From the NCBI RefSeq assembly GCF_001039355.2, contig NW_019776168.1, positions 425,905 to 489,904 on the forward strand: a stretch of 64,000 bases of DNA, in the 5' to 3' direction. Of this stretch, positions 34,501 to 46,700 are shown piece after piece. The notes below the pieces were generated by a model, which searched no databases, was not told the DNA's origin, and worked only from the letters and a program-made list of their open reading frames with translations. Within the stretch, counting starts at the first letter, position 1, and every line of letters begins with the position of its first letter. Origin of the DNA: Lingula anatina (taxonomy: Eukaryota > Brachiopoda > Lingulata > Lingulida > Lingulidae). The position numbers and the translations under genes were made by a program.

Positions 34501-34780
34501 TGCCATAACAGGTGGGTTTTCAGACACACTTTCCTTTGGAATTACCTAATTAGGTCTCTTGAGATTCCAGAACTTATAAGCATCAAGGCCAAATAGATCA
34601 CTGGTTCTGCCTCGTTATACATATGTTCCACACCTTAAATGTGAAGCATGTGTCACATTTCAAATGTGAAGCAGGTATCCCATTTCAGCTGTGAAGTACA
34701 TGTATCAACATGCCTCTGGGTTTGGCATTTTTCTCTCTTACTCATGGTGGCACTAGACAAGATTGTGATATGAATTCATC
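31583..34780. other. Spacer between gene D and the WD40 gene
   Basis: No supported gene. It holds a hAT-like MITE (32544-32712) and a lysine/phenylalanine-rich open frame at 33921-34382 that looks like a chance product of AT-rich DNA. A GC-richer patch at 31680-31900 has a small stem (gagcaag/cttgctc). TTTATT at 33944-33949 reads AATAAA on the minus strand and may end the WD40 transcript. Confidence 0.45.
32544..32712. mobile_element. hAT-like MITE, copy 1 (169 bp)
   Basis: Ends CAGGGGCGGAT and ATCCGCCCCTG are perfect inverted repeats. It is about 85-90% identical by eye to a second copy at 37022-37187. The interior contains GACCGTCTTCCGGAAGAC. Flanks here do not show a clean 8-bp duplication. 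Confidence 0.85.
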
Positions 34781-36978
34781 CTATATTGCAGGGAGTTTCT
34801 GAATTTTACTTTTAGTCCTTTCTGGTTTCTTTTTCTTGTTATACTGACCACTAGGATGCCTTTCTGAGCCAGCGTCAGAGTTGAGAGAGTCTGTAGTGTA
34901 TGTGCGACTTAGAAGACCTGCGGAGGTAGGGAAATTAGGTGGAAGCTCAATCTTTTGCAACTCCTGAAAGGTAAAATGTTATTTTTTTCATAAAATAGCA
35001 GATTACATTTTAATTTTTATCAAACTATTTCTGCAAAAGTATCCATAAAGCCAACTTAAAAAATTAATGAGTACCTTTAAAGCTGGCCCATCATAACTGT
35101 TACTATCACCTGACATTTATTACAAAACTGTTCCTTCACTTTCAAATGACAATTACCAAACAACTAAGATGTGAGTTTATGAATTCCATATTGTAAGTCA
35201 TACGGCTGAGTACCATATATATATATATAATGCAAATTTTCCTCTATTTCTAGAAAATTATAACAAAGTTGCAGGATGTTACATCTTTTGCACTATTACA
35301 TTTATTACTATTACTATTACACTATTTTGTTCAGTACAAAGAGAATACAACATAGTCTTTGGTGAAACTTTGTTAGTTCAGAAATATGGTCAAGGAAATT
35401 TGTATATAAATCTATCGTGTGACTTACTGGAGTGAGCAGTGCATGGAAGGGTGAGCACAGTTTGCCTGTTCTAGAGGCCTGCTTGATATCTATCTCTCCA
35501 AAGGCATCCCGCCTTTCTTGACGGTCATGCATTTTTCTGGCTAGGTCTTTGTCAACTTTTATACCAAGTTTAGACTGGAATAAAATATTAAAACCTTTAT
35601 TGTACAACAATAATAAATCACTGAAATTTATTTAAAAACAAAAATATCCGGTAGGATATCCAAAGCCATTTGGACTAAAATATTAATCAATGAAGAAAAC
35701 CGAACATTGATTTTGCAACTCATTGCAATTCATAAGTTTCTAGCACTTTTAGTAACTGACTTAGCAAAACTACATACATGTATTCCCTTTTCATTAACTT
35801 GAAGTTCTTATCTTTTCTATTACATAAAAAGTAAATCAAAGTATCATTTTAATAAAAACTTAATTACTTTTGGGGAAGCAGAGAAAGTTCCAAATGCAAA
35901 TGTCTGTGCTCTGTTGGGCATTGTTGGCATGGTGCTTTCTGCAGCTCTATCTGTGCTTATTCTGTTCATTCTGGTGTCTATTGTTACAGACTTTGCTTTT
36001 ACTGGTATCTAAAAAACAAGAGAATAAAAATATAATTATAATTAAAAAAACAATTACTTGACAAAATAATTAGTTATATACTAGTATAATTTAATTCCTT
36101 ATGAGAAAAGTAGCTATTTAATTATATTGATATTTTTCAGTACAATGAACAAGATCTGGCATATTGCCAACTGTATGATATTTGGAACTTTTTTGGCATG
36201 TACCAAATACATATAACACCTAAATATATTGACAATTACAGATATCAGTGTGCACTCTCAATTATTTTTGTCAACAAATGCAAATTATTTACTTATATGG
36301 TATTGTGAATATTAATATTTACACTAAAGTAAATACAAACACAATCACTTACATCAGCTCTTTGTATAGAGACTGTACTAACAGCTCTTGAATCCTGGGC
36401 TGTGGCTGCACCCTCATCTCTCTCAGTTTCTCCATCTGTAGATGGCGCTAGTGGTATGTCTTCATCCATAAGTGTCTCTCCACGTTCAATAGTAGGAATT
36501 TCATCATAGTTAAAAAGTGAAGAATCTTCTTTTCTCTTACATGGACTAGAAACTGCTGATTCTGAGATATTTGGCATTTTGGGACTCTTTTCTTCTTCTC
36601 CTCCATTGCTTAAATCTGTAAAATATTTCATAAAATATTTATCTTTTGCACTTGAAATGTGCATGTGAAATATGCAAGTCCTGTTGTATGCCATAAACAT
36701 TGATTGACATTAATGCGCATTAAAATTATTTAAAAATTATATGCCATAAAAAAATCCAAAATCTTTATAAAAACAATTTTTTGTTAAACTTACTTAGTTT
36801 GAACTCATCTTCCTCCACTGTCCAGGGGGTCTTGGGGTGTGCCCATGTAGAGGGATCGTCTAAATTCCACTGCTGTTTCTGTGAAAATAGAGGAAAAAAA
36901 TATCACCAATCAGTATATGACTGTTGCAACTAAAAAATATAACAGCACAAAATTGGATGTTTCAGCTTACGTATGCAA

Positions 36979-37022
<44 letters not shown>

Positions 37023-40000
37023 AGGGGTGGATCCAGAGATATTTTCTGACAGTCTTCCTAATAATCTTTGTTGATCCATCCACTTTTTGACTGTCTTCCG
37101 ACAGAAAAAATTAAATATCCGTCAATTTAAACTTGAAAATCTGACCGTCTTCCGGAAGACCCAGAAGACAGCTTCAATCCGCCCCTGTAATAATAACTCT
37201 ATTCCTACCTGTCCAAATGTTCCAACATAATGACCATCCAGATTCCAGAGCCTAGCTGTCCTGTCAGTGGATGCTGTCAGAATAAAATGGAGGTCACTTG
37301 AATACTCCACATACTCTGTGCTAACAATGGCCGAGTCATGTGCTCTCCAGCCAGCCAATAGCGGGGGTCTATGCCTGATTCGCTAAAATAAAAACAAATC
37401 TTCAAGTTATGAAGTTCTTTATATTTAATTCATTATATTTCTATTTAGGGAAGGATGAAAAATGCACTGATTGTATATATATATAGGCAAAGACCATGTA
37501 GCCGCTACTAGGGATTGCACTTGTAACTGAGCTGATTTGAGGAACTCTACAAATTAACAAATCTCCAAATTAATACTTCATGTCAACACTAAGACACTGC
37601 ACTATGAATGCCATAAACAGCTGCATTTCACTCACCCTCTCCTCAGCCTTCAGGCAGTACTCTGAGATGTCCCAGACAGACACATGTCCCTGGGTGTCCC
37701 CTGTCACCAGAATACTGCTATCTGGATCTGAGCACATCCCCAAAACAGACTCATCAGGAAAGTCTGACGCGTAGAATGAACCTAGAAGCAATGTTTATTT
37801 GCATGAATTATTACGTTTACTGGTATTTAAACCAAGTTACCGGCTTTCAGTTCTTTTAAAGAAAACGTTTCACAAATTCGCCTTGTATACAGAACATAGG
37901 AAACGCTTATGTTTATTGTGTTAATATGCACTGCAACCTTATGTATGTATATGATTATCTATAACCATAACTTACCCATAAAAAACAAAAAGCATTTAAA
38001 AAATACCCTGAAAATTCAACAATAGGATAGAAACTGCATTTCTCAATTTCGACATAAAGAATATTCATTTAAACAAGGAAGGTAAATGGAAGCTAGAGAA
38101 ACTTTGTTATTTGAAATTTTCAGTATTTCCATACCAAATTCATGTTTCTTATTGTATATGCTCCACCACCTGAGAACACCCGCCTCACTGGAGATAAGAA
38201 AGGCACAGTCCAGGTATTTGCCATGAGCACGATTGTGGAGGAATAGCAGCTTATCCACTGGGGCTGCTTGCCTGGAACGCAAATGGATGTATTATAATGT
38301 GGAATGGCCCTATATGTGATTTAAACTTGATTTCTATACAATTACGTAATCAATGTATACATGCAGACTAATAAAAACTTTAAAACATTCGTTAAAAATA
38401 CTTTGATTTCTACTTAAGTCAACAAATTCTTCACAACTAACCAACTCTCCCTAAAACAGCTGCCTTGAAAATAATGCCTTACCCTTTGGCAGGTTTGTGT
38501 GATTTTCTATGTCTTGAGTTTGGTCTGCTTGGTGGCCGCTCTGGGTCTGGACTGATGTCAAACTCTTGCATTCTCTTGTCACTGTGCATAGAAAATGAAG
38601 AAACAATAAGGATTGTAAAAAATATATTACTGAAATTAATAAATTAAAATTCAAATATATTTATCCCTATAATTAATGAAAAAAATAAAACAAGAATTAT
38701 ACTGAAATATGTAGTTTTTCATTTAGCATATTTAAATTGTCTTAATAATCATTTCACATTCCTCTGTCACCACTATGTACTGGGTATCTTAAAAGGATAC
38801 ACAAAATATAAAGCGTTACACATTCTGTCTGATTATATTCTTCATCAAGCAAAGGCACTTACTAGTACAAGTATAATTCAAACTAATACATACATTTTGA
38901 CAGGCTGTCCCTTTCTTAGCCTGAGAAACAGTTTGTCTGTGTCAGTGCTCCAGACCACTATCTCTCCATCAAATGTCCCAGTGGCCAGCAAGTTTGGTGG
39001 GCAGTAATCCACTGAGAGGATGTCTTCTTTGTGGACTTGACCACCTTTCCAGTTAGTTTCTGCCTTAATGTAGGTGTTCTGAAATTACAGTTGAATATTT
39101 CTGGTTATTTTTGCCAGATAAAACAAAAAAATGACATATTTAATTCAGAATTAAAGATTTATCAATAAGTGCTTGTAATGATGGTTTCACAAATCTGTCA
39201 GCAAACAATGTCCCAATGTAAAGTACTTGCTGGTACCAGTACACAACATTCTGTCACAACCAATGCAATGTCTCAACTACCACAATATTGCAGGGCGGTC
39301 ACCATGTCATGTACACAGTAAACTGTACTTACATCAGCATGAGAGTCATCATACAGAGTTATCAGCCTACTCCAGCCCACTGCCAAAATGATCCTCTTGT
39401 CACTGAAAGGAACAATGCCTGTCACCTCTGCCTCTGCTACTGCCTCCAGTTTGTGCAGGTTGTGGCCATTTTGGAAGTTCCATACCTAGAATGGAAAAAA
39501 TCAGTGAGAGAAAAAATATTGTCACACACAGGAGTACTACATCTAAACATTAATTTTTCAAACATAAAATATCTTAACATATAATTTACAATAAACTAGT
39601 GTTAATGCAATAAAACAGAATTATCATAGATCGATTGTGTGCATTCCAAATATAATAATTGAAGTCTGATCAAAATTGTTAGTACCTTGATAGTTCCATT
39701 TCTTGCTCCAGTAATTAGCCTTCTCATCTGTCCATCAAACACCATCGATGTTATCTCTTCCTCACCGTGTGCATTACTTAGCATTAGAGCCTTGCTGCCT
39801 GTGTCTATATCCCAGGTAGCTATGGTAGAGTCATCAGAACCTGTCACAACCTAAAACACAATGCACATGAGAGGGAGCTCACCTAACACATTTTTCATTT
39901 TTAGTCTAAGACAAACCATAAAATTAATCTGAATAACTAATGGTCAAAACAGACTTTATATTTTGTCTAAAAGTTACACCCAACATTTGTCTCAAGATAT

Positions 40001-40697
40001 TTCATGAAACAGAATTCTCATATTATGACAATTTACATACATAGTTAGAAATCGTTGCAATATTTCAATCACGAGGATCATCTATCAGCATCAATTTTCA
40101 TGCAATACACAATTAACATGTTACACTTAACTTTGAGTAACCATGTCTAAAACATAAAGCAAATGTCTGACAAACTCACTAAAGACAATATTGTTTACAA
40201 ACAAAAAAAAAACATACTTCAACTAAACACAATTCCATAGTTTGACCCACCTGTTTATAGAAGGTATTATATATTGCACAACACAGCTGTGTCTTATGTG
40301 TGGTGGGGTAGTTAGTCCTCTCGTTATACGACTGACCCAGCCTCAGCACTCCTATGTAGTCATTACAGCTGACCACGAGGGCGTGGTGAGGGGGGTGCTG
40401 GAGACGGAGGGGAAAGGGACCATGCTCTGGGATACGCCCATGTACTGTGCTGGGGAACTTCATGACCACAGTCTGCAGACAGGTGTGCTCTTTTAGATCC
40501 CACACCTTCACCACCTGGAGTGATATGATGAAGTTTTGTAAGCAAAGATATGTGCATTGACAGGACCTTTCATATGTGTACAACTGTACCATAACATTCA
40601 TGCGTTGTTCTATGTACTTGACAGCATGTTATAGATACAACAAGGTGTATGTATATTCTCAAGTTGGTGTGAGGTACTCTCTCTCTATCTCACACAT

Positions 40698-40728
<31 letters not shown>

Positions 40729-43700
40729 CACACACACACAATAGTATCCAACTTACATACGTAAAAATACCTAAAAATATTCAAGTATTGCCTGCATATA
40801 TTAAACAAAATACATCACATCTGGGTCTATACTTACAGCATCTCTTGAATAACTGAAGAACTGCACCAGCTCTTCATGTATGACCACATCAATGACCCCA
40901 GTAGCATGTCCCTGCAGTATGGCCACTGGTTTACTGACTACATAGGGATTCCACACCCTCAGGACGTGATCAGCACTGCCAGTCACCAGGATGTTCAGGG
41001 TCTTGTTGTGGTCAAAACATTCAGCGCCCTACAATGTGAAAAATTATGCTATATTTCAGGAGTTTAGATAGGAATTTTTATTTAATTAGTCACATGCATG
41101 TGATAAAAGCTGCAGTATCAAAGGAAGTTGCTAAAATTCACTATTTTATTTTACTGATCTCACTGTGTAACACATTTGGGATAATTCACCATCAGACAAA
41201 ACTAAAATGGATTCTACCAAGTACAAACAAGCCATAGAATTTTAAATATCATGTTAAGCAATCAGGCTGTGCACTGACATCAACTGAATGAATTATGTTC
41301 ACAAAAAAGATCTGTACAGCAAGTGTCTTAAGTGCTCACCTTATTCATTTTGAAAACATATGGCCTCTTCTTTTTCTGTATGTCCATGATGACTATAGAG
41401 TTCCTGGGGCTAGCACTAGAAGAGATGATACCATCATTGTCTGGGAGATACATTACTTTACGAATGATGTCAGGATGGATGTCTTCTATCACCTCTAGAC
41501 AAACACACTTAGAGTGGAACATGAGATCCTGGAATTGTAAAAGGTTAAACAGGTTTTCATTTTGGATGAGATGAAAAAATTTTTTTTCTTTCAACAGGCC
41601 TTTTTTCTTGTAAAATATGGAGGGGGGGGGGGTACTAATTAAAAATTTCCCCAGAAGACAACAAAATCCATAAAATCCATATCACAAAATGCATGAAAAT
41701 GATGAGTAACAGGAGCAGCAGGATAACTAAGCTTACCTTAAAGAATATCTTAGTAACTCCTTCAGAAGTGGTGTGTTGGAATGGTGTTTCAAACAGCTGT
41801 GTGATGGGTTTTTTAAAGTAAAACAAATAGATGGAGCCACTGTCCATGCCAGCAATCAGCAAGGAATCACCACTGGGATTCTTTGAAAAAAGTTAAATTC
41901 AAAGCATGGTTATTTACAAAAATATAAAATAAATTTGAAGTTTTGTAAAAGTACTTAATCATCATAAATATAACAACCCTCTATGTTTGTGATTAAACTA
42001 TACAATAACCAAAAAGAACAAGGAATTAGTCTTCAGTATTGCTGTACACATATTCCGGCCACTAGGTTTTGTCATGTATTGAACCAAGAAAATATATGTT
42101 TTACTCACTTTTCTATCAAACCAGTATGTCAAACAGTAGGGTACATCTGGTATTGCTGAAATAAAAAAGGACAATCATAGTAGTAATTTAAAATGGAATA
42201 CATATATGGTAGTCAGTGCATAAATTAATTCTTAGAACATTAGGAGTCAATTACACAGCTTGATATAATGATAAGTTACAATAGTTTTTAAGTTTCTTTA
42301 CAAGTCATATCAGAAAATGGTTCATACAGACCACTATTTAGGAAACTTGTTTAAATCTTTATCAATATTTGGTTGATTGAAATTAAAGATATTGTTTAAG
42401 GAATAGCCTGTTCTTCACTGTTTACATTGCTCTGATATTTTTTCTTGTTATCTAAAAATACATCATGAAACAATATTCTCTATTGAAAATAAACTTACAA
42501 TATAAATGAAACTCTTCAAAATATTTTGACGTTGATGTGTCATAAAACCTCAGATCTCTGGAAGTTGATGCTATTGCAATTTTATTGGAGTTTGGCATGT
42601 ATGCAGCATCTGTGACCCACATGCTAAAGCGGCGTTTCTGTCCACCAGCAGATGGCTCTTCTTGTGTCATGGTATGTGTGCCCGCCAGAGACAGGTTGGG
42701 TGTCCACACACTGATTGCGCCCTCCTACAATATATTTTAAAAATCAAGAAAAATATGATAATTATGACCTTAAACTCCTTAAATCTTATAAAAAAATTGT
42801 CTTGATTATATCAATACCAATATCCCCAAAGCTCGACTGATCTTCCAACATACTGTAGCCTGCTAATTCAGGTTGCATGCCCCATGTCTAAGTTTACAGT
42901 CAGTTCAGGAAAGACTTTTTTAATAGATTGGGTTGTTGCGAAAAAAGAAATAAAGAAAGTTTTTGGATACAAGTACTTAACAATTCTATGATAAGAATTC
43001 AACATGACCCAGATGCAACATATGAAAGTCATTTAATTTTGAAAAAACACCAGCCAGAAATTTAAGTTATTCCAGATCTCCCAGAATCAGTCTCGTTTGA
43101 GGACTAAAACTATGTCCACCATAACATAAATCTGAAACTTATTTGTAAGTACCATAGATCAATAACATTGAAAAGGAATCCTGTACACACTACATTTTGA
43201 CAAAAAATGTCAAATAAGACATATTAGGACACTTAAGTCTATTGTTCAATAATGACAAACACATAATACACGAAGATTGTTTTCAGGTCTCCACCTCCCA
43301 TTGATCTGTTTCAATTATGCATGAGTATACCTGGCAATGCCCAATGCAACGTGCCGTAAATAACATGTCTGAGTCATGTTTTGTTAGGAGATTAAACACA
43401 CAACAGAACAACACATCAAACAGGTAGTTTTGCAACAAAGAAGTTAATTAGTGCAGGTTACGTCAGGTGTGTAATGATACAATATTGTGTCACATGTTAT
43501 GGAATTCAACAAAGGATCCAACTACTGTATTGAAGAGATTACTACCTGAGTGAAAAAATGAAATTGATTTAGTATATCATATTAAGGGGTGTGGATTCAG
43601 AAAATTAAATCTATGTTAATGTAACAAGAGTCCTTTTACCCCCAGTATATACAAATAAAAGTTGTATACCAATAATTATAATAATAATAGTAATAATAAT

Positions 43701-46700
43701 AATGGTAATAATAGCAATAATAAATAGAGTCTTTTCCACGGTCACGTGACTTCCGCTAAATTATCCGTGGGAACGCGAGATTTTGCGGGATTTGAAGTTT
43801 CAGGGGGAAAGTGTGGAGTGTACACGACGGACGCCATATCGAGGAGTGCTCATTTCAATCTGAATTTTTAAAGTTTCGTAACATGTTAACACCTGATTTT
43901 TTTCGAAAACATTTTCATGGGAGCAGTTGGAATAGAAATTTAGCAGAAGTACCTGATGACTTTTCAATGAAAGAACTAAAAACGTACCTCATCGACAGCA
44001 AAGATAGGACATTCGGTACTTTTGTAGTATACCCCCACCCTGTTACTTCCTAAAACTTTCATTTTTCAAACATTTTNGTCAGTATACCAAGTTTAAGAGA
44101 ACAGATGAAACAAGTATTTATAGATGCAGGGGATTTTAACAAATATTTGAAAGGTGAGAGTTGAAAACTAATATCACTCTTACCTTGCTAATGGTTACAA
44201 ATCTGACAGGGTTCTCTACTGCTACTATTCTGCATGTTGGTTCTTGCTGGAAAGAAATTTATAAAACAAGATTTACCGGTATGCCAAATTAATGAAAATG
44301 CATGAAAAGCTCTGCTAACATATGTGAACTTTTATTGCATTTAGTTTGCTCTCCTTGAATTATACAAAGCATGTGAAAAAATACTTCTAGTATTTAGATT
44401 CAGTAAATAGCTCACAGACAATTTCAAAATTCATACAAAATGAATATATAAACTGAAGTAATCTAAACCAACAGAGACAACATAAGTAAAGATACGTAAG
44501 CACACAAACAGCCATGTAATGTACTAGTACACCCACCAGAAGAATATCAATAAGAAATAAAGAGTTACATGTACTTGGGATTTTATTTATTAAAAAAAAA
44601 CTGAACTGTTCACAAAATACTCACACATTTTCAAATAATATTTCAAAACTATTATTATCAAACTAACACACTTACTGCCTAATATCCCCAAGAAGGCAAA
44701 GTGTAAGGAAACGAAAATGTTAGCATTTATTTAGATTCAGACACGTTTAAAACTATTTAGAAAACAGAACTGTGTTCATAACGGTTGATTATTAAAAATC
44801 TTTTGAATAGTGTTGGTAAAATGAGATGTTTTTTTCAGATGTTTTTTTCAGTATTTCTTGAAACTTCCATTAATATTTAATTCTATTCAACGTCTGATCT
44901 GAACATGACATGAGCTCAAATATCCAGATTATGCATTTATTGCTTTTATATAACTTGAAATGGCATAAATGAAAAGACCAAAATAGCATTTGTATTCATT
45001 ATAGTGTAATTTTACCCAGTGCAAAATTAGTGTATCATACAATGTTATTTCTAGTTGCTGATCACACACCTAGATACATCCATAGAACTGATAATTCTGT
45101 CTTTAAGTGAACTGTCAACTGATCTATACCTCAATACATGCAAGTTCACTCAGATAAACAAGTTCACATTAATTCCCTTTTTGTAACCATAACACAACAT
45201 GGTCAGGTTTCAAGGAAAATAATGAAACTAGTCAAAGCCATTAAACTCAGTAAGTGGTAATATACACCTGGCACCTTGCACTACATCTACATGTACATAT
45301 AACTGGTTCATTTCACAAACCATAGGCATAGTAATAATGTTTGTCAATATGCTCGGGTATATTTCAGTAAAATAATTTGTTTCTGAGTTTTTGAAGATAT
45401 TGTAGTACATCTAAATAGCATTTTGTGAAAAAGGTATCCAACTTGTTAACTTAGAAAAGCTCTAAACAATATCAATGATCTTAAGTTTTTTAAATTATAA
45501 AACATATCAACTGACACATGGCTTAGTGTTTTTTATATGATACTTAATGTATTCTATACATATCTGAACTCATTTTTTACATGTCTTACTCTAAATATCT
45601 ATAATTTCTTTCTAAAAGTTCTTACCCTGTTATGCAAGATATGGCGAATCTTTGGGTCGACCAAAAATGGGATGAGCTTCTTGGTTCTAAGATAATCATT
45701 TTCTCTGTATTTAAGCAGCATGTATGTGGCAAACTCTTCCCAGTCAACATAGCCATCTGCTGAGGTGTCAAGCTGGAAAACCAAAAATGAAAGTCTTGTG
45801 TTAAAAAAAGTATTCATTTAAAATAGATTGTGCTTGATGTGACATCATCTAAATTCTTAGATGTGATATCTTGCAGAATGTGATGTTGTGTTAGCTGTGG
45901 CATTGTGTTAGTTGTGATATTGTGCTTGATGTTAAACACTATCATAGGACTATGCCTAAAGTGATTAATATAATATGGAATATATATATAGTGATTAATA
46001 TAATATGGAATATATGATTAATATGGAATATATTTAATGAGATTATGAAAGTGTGTTAGACATGATATTGTAAATTCAATCAGAATACCATACTAGAGGT
46101 ACAGACAGAGAGAGTTGTGTTCATTTACAATGCAGTATGATGTAGACATTCTATATATCTTATCACATTTACATACCTTGTGTGAAATCAAATGAAGTTT
46201 ATATCTATTTCAAAGCAATGAATGTTATCAATTTGGCAGGTTTGTACATACTATCTTATTAATTTTTTAAAGCATATCTGATAATATTTAGCCAATTAAT
46301 CTTGTACATGAACTACTGGTATGGTAATTGAGACCTTATTAGGTCTCCAATAAAAAACAGCTTCCTTTATCTTGGATTTACAACATCTAAATTACTGCAC
46401 TAATATTGAAATCTATTCATGTGTGTTTCTAAGATATCATAAATCACTCCTGAAACTACTCTATGGAACTAGTGGAATCTTGCTTATAGATAATATATAC
46501 TTACTTTGCTAAATAATTTTTCCAACTGGTCATCATATTCTCTGGTCTGCAGTGTATTTCCAATGGCCTCCTTGAATTCTTCCACATTTAGTGCCCCAGG
46601 CTCTCTGATCTCGTAGGTGGTAGGTCTATAGGGAGAGTTAGACTCCACTGTGATAGGGGGAGGGTCATGGTTTTGAAAAAATCTCATCAACTGGTGAAGG

